Both the position numbers and the translations under genes were made by a program. The notes beneath the pieces are model-generated. The model did not search any database. It was not told the DNA's origin and worked only from the letters and a program-made list of their open reading frames with translations. From assembly GCA_950097015.1 (NCBI GenBank), contig CATNEN010000039.1:17020501-17084500 (forward strand): 64,000 bases of DNA. Direction: 5' to 3'. Numbering within the stretch: position 1 is the first letter of the stretch; the number at the start of each line of letters is the position of its first letter. This DNA comes from Macrostomum hystrix. Lineage: Eukaryota; Platyhelminthes; Macrostomidae. Shown here in pieces: positions 1-9,968 of the stretch.

Positions 1-440
1 ATTTTGATAAAGGATCGTGAGATTTTGATAAAGGATCGTGAGATTTTGATAAAGGATCGTGAGATTTTGATAAAGGATCGTGAGATTTTGATAAAGGATC
101 GTGAGATTTTGATAAAGGATCGTGAGATTTTGATAAAGGATCGTGAGATTTTGATAAAGGATCGTGAGATTTTGATAAAGAATCATGAGATTTTCATAAA
201 GGATCGTAAGATTTTGATAAAGGATCGTGAGATTTTGATAAAGGATCGTGAGATTTTCATAAAGAATCGTAAGATTTTCATAAAGGATCGTAAGATTTTG
301 ATAAAGGATCGTGAGATTTTGATAAAGGATCGTGAGATTTTGATAAAGAATCATGAGATTTTCATAAATGATCGTGAGATTTTGATAAAGGATCGTGAGA
401 TTTTGATAAAGAATCGTGAGATTTTGAGATTGGATTGTGA
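1..440. repeat. 21-bp minisatellite, cut by window start
   Basis: About 20 head-to-tail copies of a 21-bp unit with core attttgataaaggatcgtga. The copies are nearly perfect at the left edge and diverge to the right (aatcat, ttcat and cgtaag variants). The array begins before base 1. It lies in the intron that follows the NPC1 exon ending at 530. It reads as an open frame only because 21 is a multiple of 3. Confidence 0.95.
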
Positions 441-529
441 GTCTTTGAGACATAAGATGAGAGGAGATGATGAGATAGGTTTATAGTAAAGGCGCTGTGA
501 GAACGGTAAATAATTTTAGAGCGGCTTAC

Positions 530-1015
530 CTGACAATCGGTGCACGAGCAGGGCGCTATTCCGCCTGCCTGATCGCCCAGTTGGCAACTAACCAAACTGG
601 CGTTCATTGGACAGAAATTTGAGCCATTGTTATCATAGCAACGGTCCTGAATGATGTACTGGATGTCAAAGGGGGCCAGATTGTTAGCCTTAGTACTGCC
701 CATAAAGTTATAGACATCCTGTATAGTGCATTTATCAACGCTGGCACTGCCGCACAGGCTACCAATAGCCTTGCTATTGCCCTGCATCACATCTTTGCAG
801 CTGTTGAATAGGCCGTAGGAGAACTGGCTCGTGATATTGTAGTCTATGTTTAGAATGCCTTGGCTACTAGGGTCAATAATGTTTGCTCGAATGAAATGAT
901 CCTGCATTGGCGAGCAGGTGAATTGGCAGAATAGTTGACGAAAGTTTTTCCAGCAGCCAGGGCAGCGCTTGAATAGCAGGCCAGCTGGGTCAAGTTGCTG
1001 GCTTAGTGTTTGCAC
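530..1015 (-). CDS. NPC1: NPC1 exon 3, rest of N-terminal domain
   Basis: 162 codons, phase 0 on both sides. The open frame continues past both splice sites, but homology starts at the acceptor (ttgccag|GTGCAA) and stops at the donor (CAG|GTAAGC). Motifs in order are RCPGC, FCQFTCSP, NSCKDV, LCG, APF and PCSCTDC. Confidence 0.9.
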
Positions 1016-2228
1016 CTGGCAATGTGTTTTTTTGTTAGGAGTCTGAGCAGCAAATGAAAACCGGCAATATGGGATTTTCGAGGAATAAAGGGAGTTGGGA
1101 TTATACATACAGTGAGGATCTTAGAAGCCTCCGGGATAAAAAGAAAGTGTGAGTATCCAATGGCGGCGCAGGACCTCCAGCTGGGGGGGGGCGGTGGTTA
1201 GGTGGTCACCCCCCCGGCCACCAAAAAAAAGGTCTCAGGTGACCACCCCCATGCCCCATGGGGTGACCACACTTTTGAAAAAATATGGTAAAGTACCAAT
1301 TTTTTTTAAGTGGGTGGTCACCCCCTGAGGGTGGTGAGGGGTGGTCACCCATGGGCAGCCCGCCCCCCCGCCCCCCCTGCGCCGCCACTGTGAGTATCTT
1401 ATAAGACAGGTTTGGGATAAAAAATTATGAGGATCTTATAAGGCTTAGGGATAAAGTATACTGTGCAGGATCTTATAAGGTGGCTTTGGGATAAAAGAAA
1501 ATGTGAGGATCTTAGAAGTCTCTTGGAGAAAATATATCTGAGGATCTTACAAGGATTTGGGATAAAATATACTGTGAGGATCTTATACAGCTTTAGGATT
1601 AATGAAACTATGAGATCTTAATGATTATCAAGAGGGATAAAACAAACTGCAGGGATCTGATCAGACTCATAATTGAGGTTATAATAAATAGAACATACCT
1701 GCGATACAGCACAGCAAGTATAGATAGTGTCAGAATCAGACTGAAACAGGTCAGGACACAATGTTTTTAGAATGTTCACAGAGGCTGTGTCATTCAACAG
1801 CTTTGCTGGCCCATTGTACACACAGTTGGTTGACTTGCCAGTTGGACCCTTGCCACACTGGTCATACATGATGCAGTTGGCTGCAGCCTAGGTATGTATT
1901 GAGCAAATAAAAAAATGTATAGCTGCTGCAGAATAATATATATAAAAGCAAAAAGTAATAATAAATAGGAACAAAATATATGCAAGAACTTATTTTTGCA
2001 TGGGATATTAAAAAACCTAAAAAACATTAACTATTTAACTTTTGCATCTTGTAAAGAAAGACATAAATAAATAAAAACAAACCATTAATATTACACATTA
2101 GCTACTTCATACCAACTTTATCAAGATCTACTAAAACAAAGTTAATCAAAATTAGGGGAAAAGACACTTACATGAGAAACTCCTCCAATAAGGATAGCAA
2201 AAGACAGTACAAAATAATTCATCAACAT
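530..2228 (-). CDS. NPC1: NPC1 intracellular cholesterol transporter, 5' part (3 exons, partial)
   Basis: Three minus-strand coding exons at 2228-2172, 1887-1699 and 1015-530 join in phase 0 to give 244 residues. NPC1 family proteins export cholesterol from late endosomes and lysosomes; the luminal N-terminal domain takes sterol from NPC2. Exon 1 encodes a 19-residue hydrophobic signal peptide and ends in CAT|GTAAGT. Exon 2 holds the family pattern C...Y-x-C-G...NC-x-Y-x-GP...LCP...TCC. Exon 3 carries LQT-like VQTLSQQL, RCPGC, LFCQFTCSP and ends at APCSCTDCQ, which aligns with the end of the NPC1 sterol-binding domain. Donors are CAG|GTATGT and CAG|GTAAGC; acceptors are CTAG|GCTGCA and TGCCAG|GTGCAA. 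Cysteine spacing matches animal NPC1 throughout. The first transmembrane helix, sterol-sensing domain and remainder lie left of the window. The exact exon 2 acceptor (1888/1889 or a few bases inward) is the least certain point. Confidence 0.92.
1100..1635. repeat. Diverged minisatellite in NPC1 intron 2
   Basis: Several degenerate copies of a unit of roughly 30-40 bp containing tgaggatcttataag and tttgggataaaa lie on both sides of the MITE at 1158-1390. The copies vary in length, suggesting an old array that the transposon later split. Confidence 0.7.
1158..1390. mobile_element. hAT-type MITE with 8-bp target site duplication
   Basis: A 233-bp GC-rich insertion with imperfect terminal inverted repeats. 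The left end is CAATGGCGGCGCAGG and the right end, reverse-complemented, is CAGTGGCGGCGCAGG (one mismatch). It is flanked by a perfect 8-bp direct repeat TGAGTATC at 1150-1157 and 1391-1398. CAGTGGCG-type termini with an 8-bp duplication are the hallmark of hAT transposons. There is no coding capacity; the interior is G/C runs and repeated ggtggtcaccc palindromes able to fold. It sits in NPC1 intron 2. Confidence 0.85.
1699..1887 (-). CDS. NPC1: NPC1 exon 2, start of cysteine-rich sterol-binding domain
   Basis: 63 codons, phase 0 on both sides. They begin with Ala/Asn-Cys-Ile-Met-Tyr-Asp-Gln-Cys-Gly, which matches the C-x-W-Y-G-x-C-G start of mature NPC1, and run to CCAVSQ at the donor CAG|GTATGTTC. 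Several Asn-x-Ser/Thr sites are visible. Confidence 0.88.
2172..2228 (-). CDS. NPC1: NPC1 exon 1, signal peptide
   Basis: Too short for ordinary ORF listing. ATG at 2228 opens 19 codons, Met-Leu-Met-Asn followed by a Phe/Val/Leu/Ala/Ile-rich hydrophobic stretch, and ends exactly at a strong donor (GTAAGTG). The position, minus strand and phase fit the next NPC1 exon. A possible acceptor CAG at 2254-2252 leaves a 23-nt leader before the ATG. Confidence 0.75.
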
Positions 2229-2251
2229 TGGAAAGTGGTGATGGAGCTTTT

Positions 2252-4585
2252 CTGATGTCTTTGAACTGTAGCTGTTCGCCTGTTCTTTATTTTAGTTACC
2301 TTCTAGTAGCTTCTACACTCCACTGGACTTATCGAGTTGAGTGTGTATTCGTCTCTGAATCAGATGATCGGTCAATACGAAAACAAAATTTATCGGTGAA
2401 GATAGAGGTTTATCCACCGCGAAGTGTACTGTATTGTGTAAAAAGAAAGCACGTTAAATAGACCACACATTTATAAGCGAAGAGATATCACAAGGAATTC
2501 CCTGGCGTGACCAGGGACGCCAAGGTCATTTTATAGGTTTTAAAATGGTGGTCGAAAGCAAACATATATTTTTTTTCGTTTTTAAGCATCGGATATATAG
2601 GGTGATCAAACTTATAAATTTAAATATAAGACATATAAGACTAATATATTTGTTAAATCGATTCAGTTTTTGCAAAGATTTGACCTCAGGTTTTCTAGAA
2701 AGTTAGTTTTCGCGCTTTTCAGAATTATCGATCTTGAAGCTCACTTTATATTTTTCTCTACCTTTTTCTATCTCCTGCAATACTAATACTTGTTCAATAA
2801 ATCCAATTTTACCTTTACTGTCTTTCGTATCAATTGTTTATGACTTTGTTTCGCTTAATTTTACAAAAAAGGAATTCACGTTCTTATTAGCATAACTGGC
2901 ATTTTGCCTAAGCCAAATAATCGACTACAGCTCCTCTATAAAGACAAGTATAACAGTATTTAAAAAACTTTCCTCGAGAGTATACAAACTATATTCAAAT
3001 TTATTGTAAATTTATACTGACTGTCCAGTTTACTATGAAGTACATAATCTGATTAGAAAGTTAATTGTGCTTCGCTTAATCATGAATGTTCTAATGGAAT
3101 GGAATGAATTGTGTAATTTTCAAGTGTACGAAATATTTGTTTGCTTGTATGACTTTTGTGGCAACTTTAAATGCAATGCTTAAAATTTAGACTTAATATT
3201 TACTGACCAGTTTGTTTATAAGTAATGGTACTAAAAAGTATTGTTATTTTAATTGTAAATATTTCTTTTATTAAATAAAATATTTTTGATATTAAATTAA
3301 ATTATTTCGTTATGCCGTATCTTATTGATAAATCATAAGAAAGTTACAATTTATCTCATTTTATGTATTGAATTTTAAGGCCCATATGATTGTATTAATC
3401 TTAATAAGTCTCTTCAGGTAACTTTCTACAAATGCAAATCTTTTTTAAAGCTTTTGCAGCAGTTTTTATTTTTTTTGTTTGTTATACGAATACACATTGG
3501 GAGAGTTTGTGGATACTACAAACTATGAATAGTGCTTCAACTGTAGATTAGTATAATTGTATATCAAAATACAGAAATACATTTGAGTTCTGACTACACA
3601 GATATACAGAAAACATTTATATAATTATACAGAAACACATTTTATAAAACAAAATTTAGGAAAACATATCTATATATATTTGTATTTGTATATATATATA
3701 TGATTTCTTTTATAAATAACAATGCATAGATTTTGAGCAATTTTTGTATTTACTAATGACTAGTAGATTAGAATTAATACTTTTACTTTTTACTAGATCA
3801 AGAGTCTTGGTGAAACTAAAGCTATTTCAATTTAGTTTTTAATTGACAATTGTTGATAGCACTCTCTGACTTCTTTCCCCCTTTCTGGCCCCTGCATAGC
3901 TGGCGGGAGCAGTCCTTTGTTGTTTTTGTTGTTTGATTGTTTGTGTAGGTTTCCATAGATTCAATCGTTTTTCTTTACAGAGTAGTTTAGAATGCACTAG
4001 CTAGTATTCAGTAGCTCATTCATTAGCTGTTCTTTGGATCCCTAACTGAGAATTTAGAACCCAGAATCTCAGCTGTGTCAGTGAAATCAAATATATAAGG
4101 TCTTTCAGCAATCCAATCAACGATCGATTGTAAACGCAGTTAAACCCAGCTGTAAAAACGGAATATAAGTGTGGGCCTCTGTTACTTAGAAGTGCTGTGC
4201 AATGTCTGCTGCTGTGACACTGACTGCAACTTTTATATATTGAGCTAGAGCAAGCTAAACTGAATCCGACTATATTCTCCCTGGGGGATAGGCATACGCT
4301 ATGCTAGCTTATGGGAAAATCAAGAATAAAAAACACTGGGAGAGAAAAAGAGAGATGGTGAAGAGGATGAAATGACTGCCCTGCAGGGGCACAGCAATGT
4401 TGAGTGGCCTTGACAGCTCGGGGAAGCTCTTGTCGCCTCTCTGTCCCACCACCCCGTCGCCCTTCTTCAGAATGAAGCCTTGTGTCTTGATTGATTTCAG
4501 TGCATATCTGTCTACCTCTGTGTGTCCTTTTTATAGCCCTTACATTCGCAATTTTCTGCTGCGAATGACAAATAGTCATTGCCTT
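2252..4585. other. AT-rich intergenic region, no gene seen
   Basis: Region upstream of NPC1. It is mostly AT-rich and has no frame with domain-like content or paired splice signals. It should contain the NPC1 promoter, but no clear TATA box or initiator can be assigned. Short TA runs occur near 3670-3700. Confidence 0.6.
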
Positions 4586-4850
4586 CTACCATCTCTCCGA
4601 GTCACTCTAACATATCCATCAGTCACTCTACCATCTCTCCGAGTCACTCTAACATATCCATCAGTCACTCTACCATCTCTCCGAGTCACTCTAACATATC
4701 CATCAGTCACTCTACCATCTCTCCGAGTCACTCTAACATATCCATCAGTCACTCTACCATCTCTCCGAGTCACTCTAACATATCCATCAGTCACTCTACC
4801 ATCTCTCCGAGTCACTCTAACATATCCATCAGTCACTCTACCATCTCTTC
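4586..4850. repeat. 42-bp minisatellite (dimer of 21-bp halves)
   Basis: About 6.3 nearly perfect copies of a 42-bp unit. Each unit is two related 21-bp halves, accatctctccgagtcactct and aacatatccatcagtcactct up to their shared gtcactct end, so an ancestral 21-mer duplicated, diverged, then amplified as a dimer. The frames through it are repeat artefacts. Confidence 0.93.
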
Positions 4851-5514
4851 TTTTAGTTTAAGTTTGCTTGTTGCTTGTTTTGTTGATGTTATTTGAATTA
4901 TACTTTTTGATGAAGCTTCGAGTCGAAGTCCATTGAGACTTTTTTAGGCCAATATGGAGGCACAGAAATTGTAATTATTCATAATATATAGCCTACCCAG
5001 CAACAGCGCTCGCGCACTGATCAGAACTTTTTTCTCACCGTCTATGCCTCGCTCGTGTTCTTTCTGATAACCAATTTGACAGAAAATTCTAAGTACATTC
5101 TGTGTAATTATAGTTTCCTTTCGTTTGGTAGCTTATAGGAATTTCTTAAGCCCGAGTAAGTATGATAACAAGAGAATAAAAGTACACGCGTACTCGGACA
5201 CTTAATATTCAAAATTCCCCCTTTTTAACGAGATTTAAATTTTTAAACGATTTTATATTCCTAAAACTTTCGATTCCTTTGCGAATAATTCTGTTCTCAG
5301 GTTTCAGATTCTCTGAAATGCAAGTTACTCTTGTTCTTTTATCTAATCTATCCGTTTCTCAGATTTTCTTCTGATTTCTGTTCTCCGATTTATGAATAAC
5401 CGAAAATTTAAATCTCCGAATCTTGCTGAACAATACTCGTAGTTAGTAGCTTAAGCGAATGAGATGATTTTCGCAAATTATGTTTTTCTAATTATTGATC
5501 AAACAAAATACAAA
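4851..5514. other. Non-coding spacer
   Basis: AT-rich unique sequence between two minisatellites. I see no gene, RNA or transposon end in it. Confidence 0.55.
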
Positions 5515-6470
5515 GAGAGATGACACAGGGAGAGATGATAAAGGGGATTGATCAGACACGGGATTGATGAGACAGGGGATTGATCAGACACGGGATTGAT
5601 GAGACAGGGGATTGATGAGACAGGGGATTGATGAGACAGGGGATTGATGAGACAGGGGATTGATGAGACAGGGGATTGATCAGACACGGGATTGATGAGA
5701 CAGGGGATTGATGAGACAGGGGATTGATAAGACACGGGATTGATGAGACAGGGGAGAGATGAGACAGGGGGTTGATGAGACAGGGGATTGATGAGACAGG
5801 GGACTGATGAGACAGGGGATTGATGAGACAGGGGATTGATGAGACAGGGGATTGATGAGACAGGAGAGAGATGAGACAGGGGAGAGATGAGACAGGGGAG
5901 AGATGAGACAGGGGATAGATGAGACAGGCGATAGATGAGACAGGGGATTGATGAGACAGGGGAGAGATGAGACAGGGGATTGATGAGACAGGGGAGAGAT
6001 GAGACAGGGGATTGATGAGACAGGGTAGAGATGAGACAGGGGATTGATCAGACACGGGATTGATGAGACAGGGGATTGATGAGACAGGAGAGAGATGAGA
6101 CAGGGGAGAGATGAGACAGGGGAGAGATGAGACAGGGGATAGATGAGACAGGGGATAGATGAGACAGGCGATAGATGAGACAGGGGATTGATGAGACAGG
6201 GGAGAGATGAGACAGGGGATTGATGAGACAGGCGATAGATGAGACAGGGGATTGATGAGACAGGGGAGAGATGAGACAGGGGAGAGATGAGACACGGGAG
6301 AGATGAGACAGGGGAGAGACAGGGAAGAGATGAGACAGGGAGAGATGAGACAGGGAGAGATGAGACACGGGGAGAGATGAGACAGGGAGAGATGAGACAC
6401 GGGGAGAGATGAGACAGGGAGAGATGAGACACGGGGAGAGATGAGACAGGGAGATATGAGACAGGATATT
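5515..6470. repeat. 16-bp minisatellite, family A locus 1
   Basis: About 60 copies of a 16-bp unit with two main variants, ggggattgatgagaca and ggggagagatgagaca, in mixed order. The right end is all of the gagagatgagaca type. The same unit makes up the array at 60.1-62.36 kb. Long minus-strand frames rich in Ser/Leu/Pro/Ile across it are artefacts. Confidence 0.95.
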
Positions 6471-6554
6471 ATAGGTGTTCGAAGGGGCAACGGGCCGGAT
6501 TTGGGAGCTTCGAGGGCCGCATCTGGCCCGCGGGCCGGAGTTTGCGGACCCCTG
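6471..6554. mobile_element. hAT transposon terminal fragment
   Basis: GC-rich tail ending tttgcggacccctg at 6554. Reverse-complemented, it starts CAGGGGTCCGCAAACT and then GGCCCGCGGGCCAGAT. This is the CAGGGGTCnGCAAACT end typical of many animal hAT elements, with the internal CCGCGGG palindrome. Only this end is present; the other side abuts the 16-bp satellite, so the element is broken or was replaced by the array. Confidence 0.65.
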
Positions 6555-6957
6555 TGCCAGTCAGTCTATCCTTAGATCAATTTTTCATCAGTGAAGTGCT
6601 GCTTATTTTTAACTCCTAACACCTAGTAGAATGTACCCATCACTCAATTGACAACTAAAATCGCTAAAAGCTGCTGAAGTGTGCTGTTTAGAATCAATTT
6701 ATTATATCGCTTTGCGTGCCACCTTCTTGTCAGGTCTTTTCCTATTCAGCATGTCTATTATAACATTGTAAATAACTAATTCAGCGCTTGTGAAGTGTCT
6801 TGTCTGTTGTGTTTCAGTTTCCGTGCTGAATAGCTAAAAGTACTGTAGGACCACTTATTCACATTAGAAATTATTCCAAAACACAATAGACCGTGCATCG
6901 GAAAGTGTTTTAATTTTTGGAGAAATAATAGTTTATTTTGTTTTGAACATTTTTAAT
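6555..6957. other. Non-coding spacer
   Basis: Unique AT-rich sequence; no gene recognised. Confidence 0.5.
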
Positions 6958-9140
6958 CAATTGGGAAATTCCAACTCTTTATTGATCGATTGGGAAATCC
7001 ACCTCTTTATTGATCGATTGGGAAATCCAACTCTTTATTGATCGATTGGGAAATCCAACTCTTTATTGATCGATTGGGAAATCCAACTCTTTATTAATCG
7101 ATTGGGAAATCCAACTCTTTATTGATCGATGGGAAATCCAACTCTTTATTGATCGATGGGAAATCCAACTCTTTATTGATCGATTGGGAAATCCAACTCT
7201 TTATTGATCGATTGGGAAATCCAACTCTTTATTAATCGATTGGGAAATCCAACTCTTTATTGATCGATGGGAAATCCAACTCTTTATTGATCGATTGGGA
7301 AATCCACCTCTTTATTGATCGATTGGGAAATCCACCTCTTTATTGATCGATTGGGAAATCCAACTCTTTATTGATCGATTGGGAAATCCAACTCTTTATT
7401 GATCGATTGGGAAATCCAACTCTTTATTGATCGATTGGGAAATCCACCTCTTTATTGATCGATTGGGAAATCCACCTCTTTATTGATCGATTGGGAAATC
7501 CAACTCTTTATTGATCAATGGGAAATCCAACTCTTTATTGATCAATGGGAAATCCACCTCTTTATTGATCGATTGGGAAATCCGACTCTTTATTGATCGA
7601 TTGGGAAATCCGACTCTTTATTGATCGATTGGGAAATCCACCTCTTTATTGATCGATTGGGAAATCCAACTCTTTATTGATCGATTGGGAAATCCAACTC
7701 TTTATTGACCGATTGGGAAATCCAACTCTTTATTGACCGATTGGGAAATCCACCTCTTTATTGATCGATTGGGAAATCCACCTCTTTATTGATCGATTGG
7801 GAAATCCACCTCTTTATTGATCGATTGGGAAATCCAACTCTTTATTGACCGATTGGGAAATCCAACTCTTTATTGACCGATTGGGAAATCCACCTCTTTA
7901 TTGATCGATTGGGAAATCCACCTCTTTATTGATCGATTGGGAAATCCAACTCTTTATTGATCGATCGGGAAATCCAACTCTTTATTGATCGATTGGGAAA
8001 TCCACCTCTTTATTGATCGATTGGGAAATCCACCTCTTTATTGATCGATTGGGAAATCCAACTCTTTATTGATCAATGGGAAATCCAACTCTTTATTGAT
8101 CAATGGGAAATCCACCTCTTTATTGATCGATTGGGAAATCCGACTCTTTATTGATCGATTGGGAAATCCGACTCTTTATTGATCGATTGGGAAATCCACC
8201 TCTTTATTGATCGATTGGGAAATCCAACTCTTTATTGATCGATTGGGAAATCCAACTCTTTATTGACCGATTGGGAAATCCAACTCTTTATTGACCGATT
8301 GGGAAATCCACCTCTTTATTGATCGATTGGGAAATCCACCTCTTTATTGATCGATTGGGAAATCCACCTCTTTATTTATCGATTGGGAAATCCAACTCTT
8401 TATTGACCGATTGGGAAATCCAACTCTTTATTGACCGATTGGGAAATCCACCTCTTTATTGATCGATTGGGAAATCCACCTCTTTATTGATCGATTGGGA
8501 AATCCAACTCTTTATTGATCGATTGGGAAATCCAACTCTTTATTGATCGATTGGGAAATCCGACTCTTTATTGACCGATTGGGAAATCCACCTCTTTATT
8601 GATCAATGGGAAATCCACCTCTTTATTGATCGATTGGGAAATCCACCTTTTTATTGATCGATTGGGAAATCCAACTCTTTATTGACCGATTGGGAAATCC
8701 AACTCATTATTGATCGATTGGGAAATCCGACTCTTTATTGATCGATTGGGAAATCCACCTCTTTATTGATCGATTGGGAAATCCAACTCTTTATTGACCG
8801 ATTGGGAAATCCGACTCTTTATTGATCGATTGGGAAATCCGACTCTTTATTGATCGATTGGGAAATCCACCTCTTTATTGATCGATTGGGAAATCCGACT
8901 CTTTATTGATCGATTGGGAAATCCAACTCTTTATTGATCGATTGGGAAATCCAACTCTTTATTGACCGATTGGGAAATCCACCTCTTTATTGATCAATGG
9001 GAAATCCACCTCTTTATTGATCGATTGGGAAATCCACCTCTTTATTGATCGATTGGGAAATCCAACTCTTTATTGACCGATTGGGAAATCCAACTCATTA
9101 TTGATCGATTGAGATGAACATTCTGAAATCCACCTCTATG
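6958..9140. repeat. 28-bp minisatellite upstream of GluN1
   Basis: About 77 copies of a 28-bp unit with core gattgggaaatccaactctt followed by tattgatc. The main variants are caactc/cacctc/cgactc, gatcga/gaccga and a shorter gatcaatggg form. Blocks of variants recur about 558 bp apart (for example the paired gatcaatggg units at 7513 and 8071), so part of the array was duplicated as a block. It ends about 100 bp before the GluN1 start codon. Confidence 0.96.
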
Positions 9141-9239
9141 AATGAATGATTGATTACCAGCAGGTAAATCTATCATTATGATTTATTCGATTATTTAAAG
9201 TAGCTCACCCTGTTTTTAATTTCCAGTCGCAAAAAGATA

Positions 9240-9968
9240 ATGCCGCCTCCTTCGCCTCTACTCAAAGTAGTATTCCTCGAGCTACTAATCGTTATTCAGC
9301 ATCATCTGTACTACAGTCAAGCTTTGGACACTGGCCTGTCCTCTGGCGGCCGTTTAATCGAAGCCAAATTCACCGTTGCCGCTCTGCTTAGCAACGAGCG
9401 AATGGTTGATAATTTTCGACAAGAATTAGCCGCTCAAAGTGGACGCCAAGTGGCAGTGAAGGATGGCAACGGTACAGCCATCAGGGTAAATCTCTTCCCA
9501 TTGGCTGCCACCGTATCGGCCACTCCCCTGGAAACAGCCTATCAGATCTGCAACTCGGTGCTTAGCAACACTACTAGGCTATTTGGCGTGATTGTTAGTC
9601 ACCAGCACGATAAATCAGAGATCGGTCCGTTGACAGCGTCATTCACCTGCTCGTTTTATCGCATTCCACTCATCGGCGTCACAGCCAGGGACAGCAGTTT
9701 CTCGGACAAGTATTCTCACGCCAGCTTCCTACGGACCGTGCCACCTTATTCTCAGCAGGCCGACGGGTGGGCCCAACTCATTGCCGCATTCGATTGGACT
9801 CAAGTTGTGCTCATACACAGCTCTGATGTTGAAGGCCGGATACTGCTGTCTAGACTGGAGACTCTGTCAGAGCAGGCTACAAGCCGATTCTCTATTAGTA
9901 AAGCCGTTGAATTGTACGATGATAATAGAAATTTCACTCGAGTTCTTGAACCGGTTGCAAATGAACAG
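9240..9968 (+). CDS. GRIN1: GluN1 exon 1: signal peptide and first lobe of amino-terminal domain
   Basis: 243 codons ending in phase 0 at GAACAG|GTGAGT. A hydrophobic leader follows the first Met. Then come [75 protein letters not shown] and NFTRVL, all at GluN1 positions. An acceptor (tttaatttccag, ending 9226) leaves a 13-nt leader before the ATG. Confidence 0.93.

Noticed and set aside
6958-9140. CRISPR-like array
   Set aside because: Units are directly contiguous with no unique spacers, no cas genes are present, and the DNA is clearly eukaryotic. The same applies to all the other arrays.
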